Origin: Marinobacter sp.
GTDB taxonomy: Bacteria; Pseudomonadota; Gammaproteobacteria; Pseudomonadales; Oleiphilaceae
Assembly: GCF_014859525.1 (NCBI RefSeq)
Contig: NZ_JACUUB010000011.1
Location: forward strand, 1 to 53,247
DNA length: 53,247 nt
Direction: 5' to 3'
Every line of letters begins with the position of its first letter. Position 1 is the stretch's first letter. A model generated the notes under the pieces. That model was not told the DNA's origin and did no database searches. It saw nothing but the letters and a program-made list of their open reading frames with translations. Shown here piece by piece: positions 33,685 to 42,952 of the stretch. The translations under genes were made by a program, and so were the position numbers.

Positions 33685-35177
33685 CCCTGAGTGTATTAAT
33701 GCCGGTTTTCGCGCTGATGACTTCGTTACTGGCGTCGGTGATTCTGTTTGCGTTGCCGGAGAAAGGGTACCGTCTGAGAACCATCATTAACCTGGCCGCC
33801 GCCATCCTTAAGATTGCCCTGGTTGGGGTAATGATCTGGGGTGTCGCACACGGGCGCGAATACGAGGCCGCGTTCACCATGGTACCCGGTGTGGAATTCG
33901 TGCTGCGGGCCGATGCGCTGTCGATGTTGTTTGCCGGGTTGTCTGCCCTGCTGTGGTTGCTGACCACCATCTATGCCGTGGGCTACCTTGAGGATTCTCC
34001 GAACCGGAGCCGGTTTTTCGGGTTCTTCAGCCTGTGTGTCGCCAGTACCATGGGTATTGCCCTGGCGGGGAATCTGTTCACCTTCTTTTTGTTCTACGAA
34101 ATGCTCACCCTTTCCACCTATCCGCTGGTGGTCCATCGCGGCACAACCAAAGCGCTGCGGGCCGGGCGTAACTACATTATCTACACCCTGACCGGTGGCG
34201 CGGTATTGCTGTTTGCCATTGCCTGGCTGCATGGCCTGGTGGGGGATCTGCGTTTCCAGGAAGGAGGGTATTTCTCAGATGTTGACCCGTCGCTGAACGG
34301 CCCCCTGACGATTATTTTCGTGCTGATGATGGTGGGGCTTGGGGTAAAGGCGGCCCTGGTGCCGTTCCATGGCTGGTTGCCCCAGGCAATGGTAGCGCCG
34401 GCTCCGGTCAGCGCTTTGCTGCACGCCGTGGCGGTTGTAAAAGCCGGGGCTTTTGGAATCATTCGCGTGGTTTTTGAGATTTATGGGCTCGAGGCCGCAG
34501 AGGCCATGGGGCTGCTGGCCGGGCTTTCGGTCGTGGCGGCACTCACCATAATCTACGGTTCCACTCGCGCCCTTTACCAGGTTGATCTGAAGCGCCGGCT
34601 GGCGTTTTCTACGGTCAGCCAGGTGTCTTACATTGTGTTGGGTTTGTGCCTGTTTGGACCGCTGGGCGTTATAGGTGGCCTGGTTCACCTGGTGCATCAG
34701 GGCATCATGAAGATCACCCTGTTTTTCTGCGCCGGGAATTACGCTGAAACTCTGGGGGTTCATCGCATCGACGAACTGGACGGCGCAGGCAAACGCATGC
34801 CGGGTACCTCGGTGGCGTTCACCCTCGGCGCCTTTGGCATGATTGGTGCGCCGCCATTGGCCGGGTTCATTACCAAGTGGACCATGGGTGCCGGGGCACT
34901 TGAGGTGGGAATGGATTGGGTGGTGGCGGTGCTGGTGATCAGTAGCTTGCTGAATGCGGCGTATTTTCTCCCGATACTGCACCGGCTCTGGTTTGCCGAG
35001 CAGTGCGAACCGTGGCCCCACGAGCGCCGCTGGGGACGCCTTGAAACCAGCGCCTGGTTACTGTGGCCGCCCCTGATAACTGCGACCCTGATGGTGTTGG
35101 CGGGTTTGTTGGCCAATGTGCCGTTCAGCCCTCTGAGCTGGGCTGAGTTGATTGTGTTGCGGGAGGTGGCGCTGTGA
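33681..35177 (+). CDS. Proton-conducting antiporter-like subunit 2 (MrpD/NuoM type)
   Basis: A 498-residue relative of NuoM/MrpD with the helix-5 glutamate (Glu140 in FYEMLTLSTYPLVVH), helix-7 lysine (GLGVKAALVPFHGWLPQAM) and helix-8 lysine (AVAVVKAGAFGI) all in place, so it should be a competent proton channel. It overlaps both neighbours by 4 bp. Sequence detail differs enough from subunits 1 and 3 that a recent tandem duplication is unlikely. Confidence 0.9.
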   Translation: MTLSVLMPVFALMTSLLASVILFALPEKGYRLRTIINLAAAILKIALVGVMIWGVAHGREYEAAFTMVPGVEFVLRADALSMLFAGLSALLWLLTTIYAVGYLEDSPNRSRFFGFFSLCVASTMGIALAGNLFTFFLFYEMLTLSTYPLVVHRGTTKALRAGRNYIIYTLTGGAVLLFAIAWLHGLVGDLRFQEGGYFSDVDPSLNGPLTIIFVLMMVGLGVKAALVPFHGWLPQAMVAPAPVSALLHAVAVVKAGAFGIIRVVFEIYGLEAAEAMGLLAGLSVVAALTIIYGSTRALYQVDLKRRLAFSTVSQVSYIVLGLCLFGPLGVIGGLVHLVHQGIMKITLFFCAGNYAETLGVHRIDELDGAGKRMPGTSVAFTLGAFGMIGAPPLAGFITKWTMGAGALEVGMDWVVAVLVISSLLNAAYFLPILHRLWFAEQCEPWPHERRWGRLETSAWLLWPPLITATLMVLAGLLANVPFSPLSWAELIVLREVAL

Positions 35178-36655
35178 CCCTGTTTTCTGCGCCGTTTGTC
35201 TTGCTAAGTGTGATGTTGCCGTTGGCTTCAATGGTGCTCAGCTGTCGGACTGAATGGCAGCGGGGCTATCGCTATTGCCTGCCACTTCTGCCATTGCCGG
35301 CCCTGTTACTTGGTGTGGCAGTGGAGCCTGGCTGGTGGCTGGAGTTGCCGGGGTTGCTCATTGGTGGCTTGTGGGGTGCGGACGACCTTCGCCGGGCCTT
35401 TCTTGTATTAACCGCAATGCTCTGGCTGATCGGTGGCGTGTTTGCCATTGGCTACCTGAAAGACCACCACTTGCGCCGGTTTTGTGTGTTCTGGTCGCTT
35501 ACCCTGGCGGGCAATCTGGGGCTGATTATTTCTCTGGATATTGCCAGCTTTTACAGCTTTTTTGCCCTGATGACCTTTGCCGGTTATGGCCTGGTGGTGC
35601 ATGAAGGCACCGACGAAGCCAACCGGGCGGGCCGTGTTTACCTGGGTATGGCGGTCGTGGGGGAGATGGCGATTTTGTCTGGCTTGCTGATGGCCGCGCA
35701 ATTGGCGGGCAGCGGCCTGTTGGCAAACCTGCCGGCAGCCATCGCAGGGGCAGATAGGCAATGGCTGATCATGCTCTTGTTGTTGGCGGGTTTCGGGGTA
35801 AAAGCGGGCTTGCCCTTACTGCACTTCTGGTTGCCCCTGGCGCACCCGGTCGCGCCGACGCCGGCCAGTGCGGTTCTCAGTGGTGCCATGATCAAGGCCG
35901 GCCTGTTGGGTTGGCTGGTCACCTTGCCGTTTGGTGAGGTGTCTTTGCCGGGCTGGGGCAATGCGCTGGTGATCCTGGGCGCCGTCGGTTCCCTGGGTGG
36001 TGCTTTGCTTGGCGTGCGCCAGCAGCGCCCGAAGGCCGTGCTGGCCTATTCCAGTATCAGCCAGATGGGCCTGATGACCCTGATGGTGGGCGCGGCGCTG
36101 GCCAATGCCGATTATGCGGGCCCGCTGTTTGCGGTGATGGCGTTGTACGTGTTGCATCATGGCCTGGCCAAAGGCAGTTTGTTCCTCTCCACGGCCATGG
36201 CGTTGCCGACGAGCCGGGGTGGCCAATGGCTGTTGTGGCTGTTGATTGCATTGCCGGGGCTGTCGCTGGCGGGGTTGCCGTTTACCAGTGGCGCGGCCAG
36301 CAAATTGGCTATGAAGGAACTGCTCAAACCGGACAGCTTCGGGTTTGCGATGGCTCCCTACCTGCCAACGCTGATGAGTGCTGGGGCCGTGGCCACCATG
36401 CTGCTGGTCTGGCGTTTCTTGTGGGTGCAACGGGCGGTCGCCGGCGTTGGCAGCAATCCTGCGTTTATGTGGCTGGGCTGGGGTCTGGCCACGGCCAGCA
36501 GTCTGATACTGTTCTGGTGGTTGCCCTGGCCGGAGGCAGTGCCGGAAAAAGCCTGGCTGAGCGCGATGGTTTATGAAGCCTGGAGCCTGTTTTGGCCCAT
36601 GTTGTTGGCCACGGTTATTGCGGCGCTGGCCTGGCGTTCAGTCAAACAGCGATAG
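35174..36655 (+). CDS. Antiporter-like subunit 3 lacking the helix-5 glutamate
   Basis: A 493-residue superfamily member with the helix-7 lysine (GFGVKAGLPLLHFWLP) and helix-8 lysine (GAMIKAGLLGWL) present. Aligning FYSFFALMTFAGYGLVVHEG with subunit 2 puts Ala131 where the essential helix-5 Glu should be. The channel may therefore be altered, regulatory or structural. GTG start overlapping the previous stop. The 3' end overlaps the convergent photolyase gene by 18 bp. Confidence 0.88.
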   Translation: MTLFSAPFVLLSVMLPLASMVLSCRTEWQRGYRYCLPLLPLPALLLGVAVEPGWWLELPGLLIGGLWGADDLRRAFLVLTAMLWLIGGVFAIGYLKDHHLRRFCVFWSLTLAGNLGLIISLDIASFYSFFALMTFAGYGLVVHEGTDEANRAGRVYLGMAVVGEMAILSGLLMAAQLAGSGLLANLPAAIAGADRQWLIMLLLLAGFGVKAGLPLLHFWLPLAHPVAPTPASAVLSGAMIKAGLLGWLVTLPFGEVSLPGWGNALVILGAVGSLGGALLGVRQQRPKAVLAYSSISQMGLMTLMVGAALANADYAGPLFAVMALYVLHHGLAKGSLFLSTAMALPTSRGGQWLLWLLIALPGLSLAGLPFTSGAASKLAMKELLKPDSFGFAMAPYLPTLMSAGAVATMLLVWRFLWVQRAVAGVGSNPAFMWLGWGLATASSLILFWWLPWPEAVPEKAWLSAMVYEAWSLFWPMLLATVIAALAWRSVKQR

Positions 36656-38158
36656 CTGGTTGTCCGGTGGCTGCTTGCTTGCGGCTTTCGGCCGTGTTTG
36701 ATGCGGCCCCTTGCGGCTGCCGTGGCGGTGCAGTACCCGGCCCGTCTCTTCCCGGCTGACGTGTTGTTTTCGGAAGTCTCCCACCGCTTTGCGCGCGGCG
36801 CGGGCCGCCTGTTCGTGGTCGCACACCGGCGCAATGTAGGTGTTGCCGCCGAACTTCGCTTTCTGGGCGGGCGTCATCAACCACGGGGTATGGATCATTT
36901 CTGCTGGCACCCCGGCCAGTTCCGGAATCCAGCGGCGGATAAACTCGCCGTTCGGGTCCAGCTTCTGGCTTTGCAGCACCGGGTTATAGATGCGCAGGGC
37001 GTTAATGCCGGTCAGGCCAGATTGCATCTGGGTCTGGGAATAGTGAATGCCCGGCTCGAAATCGGTAAACAGTTGCGCCAGATGCAGGGCAGGATCACGC
37101 CAGTGCAGCCAGAGTTGATAGCTGGCCACAGCCATCAGCATCGCCCGCATCCGGAAATTGAGCCAGCCGGTGTGCTGCAGGCTGCGCATGCAGGCATCCA
37201 CCAGCGGCCAGCCGGTCTGGCCTTGCTGCCAGCGCTGCAGCCGTTCGGAATTGTTCGGCCCGGTTTTCATGCCCTCCAGTTCCCGGTGCATGGCGCGGAA
37301 TTCCAGCTCCGGCTCGTCTTCCAGTTTCTGGATAAAGTGACAATGCCAGTGCAACCGGGAGCGAAAACTGGTCAGGCTTTTCTGTTTCCGAGGCAGGGTA
37401 TTACGGTGATGGCCAGCTGCCTTGGCCTGTTGGTAAATCTCCCGGAGGCTGACCGTGCCATAGGCGATATGAGGGCTTAGCCGGGAGCAGGCGCGCACGG
37501 CGGTGCTGGGGCTGGAAATGTTGTACTGGTAACCCACACAGCGGCGCTCCAGAAACGACGCCAGTAACGTCTCGCCGCGACTGCTGCCGCCGGTTTGCCG
37601 ATCCGGGCACGAGTCTGCGGCGGTGGCGCCAGGTTCTACACCGCGCCAGGCTACCCCCTGAATGGCGCCGGCAACAGGAACGGAGCCAGGTGCCTCAAGC
37701 ACGGGCTGCCTCATCAGTTCGGTCCAGGCTTTGTCCCAGACATCCCGATCTTTGAGCCGGCGTACCACGCCGAACTGATTCCACTCCCTAAACTCTATCT
37801 GACTGTCGAAGCACCACTGTATAACCGCTTTGTCGCGCTCGAAGGTCCATTGCCCGCCGGTTTCCTGATGGCAAAACACACGCTCAATGGCATGGCTTGC
37901 CTTGAGCCTTCTCAGAGCCTCAATGACCGATCCACGCAACACCACCAGTTGGTTGCCCGCTTTGCGCAACTGCGTATCCAGATCATCCAGGGAATCCTGG
38001 ATAAAACACCATTGCCGCCCGCTGGTATTCGGTTGCTGCCAGTAGTCGTCTTCAATCACGTACAGCGCAATAACAGGCTCCCCCAGATTGGCGGCTGCCA
38101 CCAGAGGAGCGTGATCGCGGGTGCGCAAATCCCGTTTGAACCAGACCACCGTGGTCAT
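36638..38158 (-). CDS. phrB: Deoxyribodipyrimidine photolyase / cryptochrome family protein
   Basis: A 506-residue flavoprotein that repairs UV pyrimidine dimers with light. It has the N-terminal antenna domain ([18 protein letters not shown]) and the FAD domain ([56 protein letters not shown]). The C-terminal tail is Lys/Gln-rich ([15 protein letters not shown]) and unlikely to be structured. It overlaps the upstream DUF2256 gene by 4 bp; this pairing is common with photolyases and cryptochromes. A second photolyase, of the Fe-S class, lies at the end of the window. CPD photolyase versus cryptochrome activity cannot be told from sequence alone. Confidence 0.9.
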   Translation of the reverse strand: MTTVVWFKRDLRTRDHAPLVAAANLGEPVIALYVIEDDYWQQPNTSGRQWCFIQDSLDDLDTQLRKAGNQLVVLRGSVIEALRRLKASHAIERVFCHQETGGQWTFERDKAVIQWCFDSQIEFREWNQFGVVRRLKDRDVWDKAWTELMRQPVLEAPGSVPVAGAIQGVAWRGVEPGATAADSCPDRQTGGSSRGETLLASFLERRCVGYQYNISSPSTAVRACSRLSPHIAYGTVSLREIYQQAKAAGHHRNTLPRKQKSLTSFRSRLHWHCHFIQKLEDEPELEFRAMHRELEGMKTGPNNSERLQRWQQGQTGWPLVDACMRSLQHTGWLNFRMRAMLMAVASYQLWLHWRDPALHLAQLFTDFEPGIHYSQTQMQSGLTGINALRIYNPVLQSQKLDPNGEFIRRWIPELAGVPAEMIHTPWLMTPAQKAKFGGNTYIAPVCDHEQAARAARKAVGDFRKQHVSREETGRVLHRHGSRKGPHQTRPKAASKQPPDNQLSLFD

Positions 38159-38298
38159 GGTTGCAGGCTCCGGTTACGGCGGCACCGTTCACTGCAATAG
38201 CGGACCTGGTCCCAGTCTTTTGCCCATTTTTTGCGCCAGCTGAAAGGGCGCTGGCACACCGGGCAGGTTTTCTCGGGCAGGTGTGGTTTTTTGTGCAT
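38155..38298 (-). CDS. DUF2256 zinc-ribbon-like small protein
   Basis: A 47-residue protein with two Cys pairs ([10 protein letters not shown] and YCSERCRR) and many basic and Trp residues ([13 protein letters not shown]), as in DUF2256. It probably binds one zinc ion. The family is almost always next to photolyase/cryptochrome genes; its role is unknown. The frame is open from 38376; ATG 38298 gives the conserved family length. It overlaps the photolyase gene by 4 bp. Confidence 0.85.
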   Translation of the reverse strand: MHKKPHLPEKTCPVCQRPFSWRKKWAKDWDQVRYCSERCRRNRSLQP

Positions 38299-38333
38299 GT
38301 GGTCGCACTGGTATCTGGTTGAGGTGTCAGAAA

Positions 38334-38368
38334 TCTGCAGGTGTTTACGTTGTACCTGCGCCTGCAGA
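38334..38368. other. Alternative hairpin region between apbC and DUF2256
   Basis: TCTGCAGG (38334-38341) and CCTGCAGA (38361-38368) are exact inverted repeats; an overlapping pair, GCAGGT and ACCTGC, could form a competing hairpin. On the minus strand the stem is followed by ATTTCT. It may end the apbC transcript, but the T tract is weak. Confidence 0.3.
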
Positions 38369-38401
38369 CTTCTCAAACGCCCTCGATGGCGACCCGTATG
38401 T

Positions 38402-39280
38402 TTATTCCATCACAATGGTGGGTATCGCTTGTGCTGCGCTTTCGCTCTTGGTTTCCATAGCCGAAATCGCATCAACAATGCGCGTGGCAATGCTCTGGTA
38501 GGCAGCTGCCAGAGAACTGTCGGGGCTTGTAACCAGGATGGGTTGGCCGGAATCGGAACCGGTACGGATTCGGATATCCAGGGGCAGCTCTCCCAACAGC
38601 TCGGTCCCGGCCTCTTCCGCCATTTTTTTCGCCCCACCTTCGCCAAAGATGTGTTCCTCATGGCCACACTGGGTGCACACATGGGTGCTCATGTTTTCGA
38701 TAATCCCGATAACCGGAACGTTTACCTTCTCGAACATGCGCAAGCCCTTGCGGGCATCCAGCAGGGCGATGTCCTGGGGCGTGGTGACAATCACGGCGCC
38801 GGAGACCGGCATGCGCTGGGCCATGGTCAGGTGGATGTCGCCTGTGCCGGGTGGCAAATCCACGATCAGGTAATCCAGGTTGTCCCAGCGGGTTTCATAC
38901 ACCAGTCGGGTCAAGGCCTGGGTGATCATTGGACCGCGCCAGATGATGGGTGATTCCTCATCCACCAGAAAGCCGATGGACATGGTCTGGATGCCATGGC
39001 CGATCATCGGCTCCAGGATCTTGCCGTCGGCGCTGTCGGGTATACCTTTGAGGCCCAGCATCCGGGGTTGGCTGGGCCCGTACAGATCGGCATCCAGAAC
39101 GCCAACCCGAGCCCCGCTGCTGGCCAGGGCCAGCGCGAGGTTGGTGGTGGTGGTGGATTTGCCGACGCCGCCTTTGCCGGAGGCCACCGCAATCAGGTGT
39201 TTTACACCAGGTACGGCTTTATGCTCGGGGCCTGAGCGGGACTGTGGGTGAGCGGGTAAATAGGATACGGGATTGGTCAT
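38402..39280 (-). CDS. apbC: Mrp/ApbC iron-sulfur cluster carrier ATPase
   Basis: A 292-residue P-loop ATPase of the Mrp/NBP35/ApbC family with the deviant Walker A GKGGVGKS (35-42), [10 protein letters not shown] and a C-terminal cluster-binding CxxC ([14 protein letters not shown]). It carries [4Fe-4S] clusters to apo-proteins. It lacks the N-terminal DUF59-type domain found in many ApbC/Mrp proteins. Despite the name it is unrelated to the Mrp antiporter. It is the last gene of a set containing two ferredoxins, so it may mature them. It lies 14 bp after fpr. Confidence 0.9.
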   Translation of the reverse strand: MTNPVSYLPAHPQSRSGPEHKAVPGVKHLIAVASGKGGVGKSTTTTNLALALASSGARVGVLDADLYGPSQPRMLGLKGIPDSADGKILEPMIGHGIQTMSIGFLVDEESPIIWRGPMITQALTRLVYETRWDNLDYLIVDLPPGTGDIHLTMAQRMPVSGAVIVTTPQDIALLDARKGLRMFEKVNVPVIGIIENMSTHVCTQCGHEEHIFGEGGAKKMAEEAGTELLGELPLDIRIRTGSDSGQPILVTSPDSSLAAAYQSIATRIVDAISAMETKSESAAQAIPTIVME

Positions 39281-39294
39281 GATGATTGCTCCGG

Positions 39295-40071
39295 TTACTG
39301 TTCCACAAAGGCGCGTTCAATCACATAGTCGCCCCGCTCGCCTTGATGAGGCGATGCGGTAAAACCCAGGTTGTCGAGCATGGCGGTAAGATCTTTGAGC
39401 ATGGCCGGGCTGCCGCAGAGCATGGCTCGGTCTGTTTCCGGGTTCAGTGGTGGAAGGCCGATGTCTTTGGCCAGTTGGCCGGTCTCGATCAACGTGGTGA
39501 TGCGGCCCTGGTTTCGGAAAGGTTCCCGGGTAACGGTGGGGTAGTAGACCAGCTTGTCGCCGATAATCTCCGCCAGGAATTCGTGGCCAGGCAATTCGCT
39601 GGTCAGGTAGTCGTGATAGGCCAGTTCGCTGACTTCACGCACGCAATGCACCAACACCACTTTCTCGAACAGCTCATAGGTTTCCGGATCTCGGATGATG
39701 CTCATAAAGGGTGCCAGTCCGGTGCCGGTGCCAAAGAGATAAAGGTTCTTGCCCGGGTTCAGATCGTGCATAACCAGTGTGCCGACCGGTTTCCGGCTCA
39801 CGAACAGCGAGTCACCTTGCTTGAGGTGCTGCAGGCGGGAGGTCAGCGGGCCGTCCTGAACCTTGATGCTGAGAAATTCCAGGTACTCCTCGTGGTTGGC
39901 GCTGACAATGCTGTAAGCCCGTAACAGAGGCTTGCCATCGACCGGCAAGCCGATCATCACGAAGTGACCGTTCTCAAAGCGCAGGCTCTGATCGCGGGTG
40001 GTGCGGAAACTGAACAGGGTGTCGTTCCAGTGATGAACGCTGATGACGCTTTCGGTTCCAAGTGCAGCCAT
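39295..40071 (-). CDS. fpr: Ferredoxin--NADP reductase
   Basis: A 258-residue FAD enzyme that exchanges electrons between NADP(H) and ferredoxin. The FAD motif RAYSIVSA, NADP loop GTGTGLAPFMSI and C-terminal CGSPAMLKDL are present, and the length fits bacterial subclass I Fpr. Two ferredoxin genes lie upstream in the same cluster (FdxA and an AprB-like one), giving likely partners. It sits 36 bp after yeiH on the same strand. Confidence 0.9.
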   Translation of the reverse strand: MAALGTESVISVHHWNDTLFSFRTTRDQSLRFENGHFVMIGLPVDGKPLLRAYSIVSANHEEYLEFLSIKVQDGPLTSRLQHLKQGDSLFVSRKPVGTLVMHDLNPGKNLYLFGTGTGLAPFMSIIRDPETYELFEKVVLVHCVREVSELAYHDYLTSELPGHEFLAEIIGDKLVYYPTVTREPFRNQGRITTLIETGQLAKDIGLPPLNPETDRAMLCGSPAMLKDLTAMLDNLGFTASPHQGERGDYVIERAFVEQ

Positions 40072-40107
40072 GGGGTAGTCCTCCGTATTGGCCTGATGTT
40101 CAACAGA

Positions 40108-41115
40108 TCAAAGTGAATAGATGGCCATGGACGCCATGGCCGTGATAACCAGTAGAATCGTGAGTAATGTGAGCAGGGCAAAAGGGCGCCAGCCCTGGGC
40201 GAACAGTGACGGCAGACTGGTGCGCATACCGAGCGCTGCCATGACCACCAACAGGCAGGCCTGTGAGGTGGTGGCCAATGCCTGCCGCAATTCCTCGGGT
40301 AACCAGCCCAGGCTGTTCATGCCGAACAGGGTGACAAAACCCAACAGAAACCAGGGATGCTCGGCCTTGCCGGTTCGGTCGCGATTCAGCAACGCGCCCA
40401 GCAGCAGAACCAGGGGTGCCAGCAGAGCGACTCGTAACAGCTTGGTCAGGGTGGCGATGTCGCCGGCGGTATCCGATACCAGATAGCCAGCTCCGGCGGC
40501 CTGAGCCACGTCGTGAATGCTCGCGCCCAGCAGCAACCCGGTTTGCGGTTCGCTGTAACCCAGCAGGGCGAACAGGGGCGGCAGCGCCAGCATGCTCAGG
40601 GTACCCAATGCGGTGACTCCCACCACCACGCCCAGCAGGCGCCGATCTTCCAGTTTGCCCTGGGGAATCACGGCAGCAACCGCAACCGCCGCTGAAACGC
40701 CACAGATGGCCACGGCCACACCAGCAACCAGGCTTTGTAAGCCGGGCAATCCCAGCCAGCGACCCAATAACAAAGCTGAGCCAATGGTGATGGGCACGCA
40801 GGTGAGCACCACCAGCAATGGTAAGCTGCCGACCGTCATCAGTTGTTCGACGCCAATTCGTGCTCCCAGCAAGGCGATGCCAACACGTAGCACCTGGCGG
40901 CTACAGAACTCAACGCCTGGTTTCAGGCGGCTATCCGTCGCCTGATGGGCAAAGCCGAAACCCAGCAACAACACCAGCACCAGGGCTGGGGCGCCATAAT
41001 GATTGGCCAGAAAGCTGCCGGCCAGGGCCAGCACCACGCACAGGGCGGTGCCGGGGTAGCGCAGCCGTGCTGGCGCCCACCAGTGGGTGTCAAGGGCGCG
41101 TAGGGTCTGATTCAT
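40108..41115 (-). CDS. yeiH: YeiH-family putative sulfate exporter
   Basis: A 335-residue membrane protein of about ten helices in the YeiH/UPF0324 family (GVEFCSRQVLRVGIALLGAR; GASIHDVAQAAGAGYLVSD). Members near sulfonate catabolism genes are proposed to export sulfate or sulfite; this is not proven for this protein. Its place beside AprAB-like and sulfonate-type ABC genes fits removal of an oxidised sulfur product. ATG overlaps the DUF971 stop by 4 bp. Confidence 0.85.
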   Translation of the reverse strand: MNQTLRALDTHWWAPARLRYPGTALCVVLALAGSFLANHYGAPALVLVLLLGFGFAHQATDSRLKPGVEFCSRQVLRVGIALLGARIGVEQLMTVGSLPLLVVLTCVPITIGSALLLGRWLGLPGLQSLVAGVAVAICGVSAAVAVAAVIPQGKLEDRRLLGVVVGVTALGTLSMLALPPLFALLGYSEPQTGLLLGASIHDVAQAAGAGYLVSDTAGDIATLTKLLRVALLAPLVLLLGALLNRDRTGKAEHPWFLLGFVTLFGMNSLGWLPEELRQALATTSQACLLVVMAALGMRTSLPSLFAQGWRPFALLTLLTILLVITAMASMAIYSL

Positions 41116-41423
41116 GACACCTGCTCGCTCAGTTCGCGTAGAAAAGCCCAGGGGTACAGGCCCCGATAATGGCCGTCGCTAAAGAAGAACTGCAGACCGC
41201 TGACGCCAGACAACTCCACACGTTCAACTTTGACATCGGCATCAATCAGGCTGAGCCGCCCGGTCCGTTTGGCCTGAACGCAATGGGAGCAGGCACAGGA
41301 CTTGCGCAGCATCAGGCAGCTCAGCCGGGTGGTCAGGCCATCGGGCCAGCTCAGTTCCAACTCGTTGAGCTTTCGCTTCAGGCGTACTTCCTTTGGGGGC
41401 TCAATCAGGATTTGGTTAGCCAT
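41112..41423 (-). CDS. DUF971 protein
   Basis: A 103-residue protein of the DUF971 family, the fold seen at the N-terminus of gamma-butyrobetaine hydroxylase and close to ApbC in many genomes (LELSWPDGLTTRLSCLMLRKSCACSHC). Four Cys (SCLMLRKSCACSHC) could bind zinc or an Fe-S cluster. DUF971 genes often accompany Fe-S assembly genes, which agrees with apbC in this set. It overlaps the small secreted-protein frame upstream by 8 bp and yeiH downstream by 4 bp. Confidence 0.85.
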   Translation of the reverse strand: MANQILIEPPKEVRLKRKLNELELSWPDGLTTRLSCLMLRKSCACSHCVQAKRTGRLSLIDADVKVERVELSGVSGLQFFFSDGHYRGLYPWAFLRELSEQVS

Positions 41424-41592
41424 GACGGACTCCTTCAGTCAGCGATGAGATCACCAGTTCCGGCGTTTCAGGCATTGGGATATGGCGATCGGGCAGCTCC
41501 ATCGGGCGGGTGCTGCCGAGAGCGGCGGCAGACATCAGAACCGATCCCAGCAACAGCGCCCGAAGGCAACTCGTTATGACAAGTTGGGGCAT
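41416..41592 (-). CDS. 58-residue secreted small protein
   Basis: A short frame beginning MPQLVITSCLRALLLGSVLM and ending SSLTEGVRHG. The first 26 residues form a plausible Sec signal peptide (hydrophobic core, SAAALG end). The mature part is short and rich in Pro, Met and Glu (RPMELPDRHIPMPETPEL). It overlaps the DUF971 start by 8 bp and ends 3 bp before the FdxA stop region, so it fills the gap between them. No homologous family recognised; it may be a real secreted peptide or a translational bridge. Confidence 0.5.
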   Translation of the reverse strand: MPQLVITSCLRALLLGSVLMSAAALGSTRPMELPDRHIPMPETPELVISSLTEGVRHG

Positions 41593-41595
41593 GAA

Positions 41596-41919
41596 TCAGC
41601 GCTCCAGGTACTGCATTTTGTCCGGCTGGTCGACCCAGGTTTCTGCATCTGGCAGGGGGGCAGAGGTGGCGTCGATCACCGGCCAGACTTGTGACAGCTC
41701 CGCGTTCAGCTGAAGGAAGTGGTGTTGATCGTCCGGCAGGTCTTTTTCATCGTAGATGGCATCGGCGGGGCACTCGGCGACACACAGGCTACAGTCGATA
41801 CAGGTTTCCGGATTGATTACCAGAAAGTTCGGGCCTTCGTGGAAGCAATCCGTAGGGCAGACATCGACGCAATCGGTGTACTTGCAGCGGATGCAGTTCT
41901 CGGTCACAACAAAGGTCAT
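41596..41919 (-). CDS. fdxA: FdxA-type 7Fe ferredoxin
   Basis: A 107-residue ferredoxin with the Cys spacing of Azotobacter ferredoxin I: Cys9, 12, 17, 21 and 25 ([17 protein letters not shown]) and Cys40, 43, 46, 50 ([12 protein letters not shown]). It should hold one [3Fe-4S] and one [4Fe-4S] cluster. The C-terminus ([15 protein letters not shown]) is typical of FdxA. It could link fpr and the flavoprotein complex in this cluster. Confidence 0.92.
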   Translation of the reverse strand: MTFVVTENCIRCKYTDCVDVCPTDCFHEGPNFLVINPETCIDCSLCVAECPADAIYDEKDLPDDQHHFLQLNAELSQVWPVIDATSAPLPDAETWVDQPDKMQYLER

Positions 41920-41949
41920 GGCAGTCTCCTTAACATTGGTCGGCAGTTT

Positions 41950-41980
41950 TCGGCCAGCCCCGAAAAACCGGGCTGGCCGA
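41950..41980 (-). other. Strong intercistronic hairpin between the HEAT-repeat gene and fdxA
   Basis: TCGGCCAGCCC (41950-41960) and GGGCTGGCCGA (41970-41980) pair perfectly over 11 bp with a 9-nt loop. It fills most of the 65-bp gap. On the coding (minus) strand no T tract follows; an mRNA-processing or stabilising role, or partial termination, is possible. Confidence 0.55.
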
Positions 41981-41984
41981 GGGC

Positions 41985-42944
41985 TCAGGCCGCAGCGTCC
42001 AGTTTTGAGATGGCCCAGCGGGCCAGTTTTCGTACGTCCGGGTCCGGATCATCGAGGGCGGTCACCACATAGGGCCGGCCATCGTTGTGGGCAATGGTGC
42101 CCAGTGCGCCGATGGCGGCTTTGCGCAGGTTGCTCATGGCATCCTTTGAGCACTCACCCAGCACCGGTATGGCCTCGATCACGCCCAGGGTGCCAAGGGC
42201 GTCCACGGCTTTTTCACGCACTTGCCAGAGTTCATCTTTGGTGGCGTCCATCAGGGCGGGTGCAGCCGCCTGATGGTTCAGCTTTCCAATGCTGATGGCG
42301 GCTTCGCAGCGCACCTGCCAGTGCTCGTCTTTCAGCAGACTGACCAGTGCCGGCCCAACCTGCTGAGGGCTGGCATAGACCAGAGCGCCGGTGGCAGCCC
42401 GTCGAACGTCCGGGTCGACATCGTGCTGGGCGGCTTCCACCAGGGCTGGCAGGTTTTCGGGTTGCTTCAGCCAGCCCAGTACGCCGACGGCTTCGCGGCG
42501 CACCTGTGCGCTGGCGTCGCCAAGGCGTTTCAGTGCCGGGCGCTGGGCTCCGGAGTTGCGCAGAGGTTTGAGGGCTCTCAGGATGCCAGACACCACAAAG
42601 CTGTCGGTGCTGCTCTCCAGTGCTTCCAGCAGGGGCTCGGCAGCGGCCGGGTCTTTGAGGTCCGCCAGGGCATGGGCGGCACTGTTACGCACTACCTCAT
42701 CGCTGTCGCTGAGGGCGGCAATCAGGGCGTCGGCCATATCGGTGGCCTCAAACTCATCGACGACTTTGGCGGCTTCCTGGCGGACGTTGGTGTCTGGGTC
42801 CTGTAGGGCCAGGATCACCAGTTCAACCGCTTCCGGTTCGCCGGAATCCACCAGGTCCATGACCGCGACCCGGCGAATGCCCGGATCGTCAGAAGTAAGC
42901 TTCACCGCAATGGCCTGCAGTTCGGGATCGTCATAGGTTTTCAT
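41985..42944 (-). CDS. HEAT-repeat protein
   Basis: A 319-residue protein made almost entirely of about nine HEAT repeats of the PBS-lyase type ([32 protein letters not shown]), with the recurring DPDxxVRxxA start. No signal peptide. Such solenoids act as scaffolds or chaperones for redox and tetrapyrrole enzymes. It is between two ferredoxin genes and 8 bp downstream of the AprB-like gene, so it may help assemble the flavoprotein-ferredoxin complex. Specific function unknown. Confidence 0.88.
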   Translation of the reverse strand: MKTYDDPELQAIAVKLTSDDPGIRRVAVMDLVDSGEPEAVELVILALQDPDTNVRQEAAKVVDEFEATDMADALIAALSDSDEVVRNSAAHALADLKDPAAAEPLLEALESSTDSFVVSGILRALKPLRNSGAQRPALKRLGDASAQVRREAVGVLGWLKQPENLPALVEAAQHDVDPDVRRAATGALVYASPQQVGPALVSLLKDEHWQVRCEAAISIGKLNHQAAAPALMDATKDELWQVREKAVDALGTLGVIEAIPVLGECSKDAMSNLRKAAIGALGTIAHNDGRPYVVTALDDPDPDVRKLARWAISKLDAAA

Positions 42945-42952
42945 GGCTTACC

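Noticed and set aside
38402..39280. Linking this Mrp/ApbC protein to the Mrp antiporter
   Set aside because: The shared name is a coincidence; the P-loop and CxxC show an Fe-S carrier.
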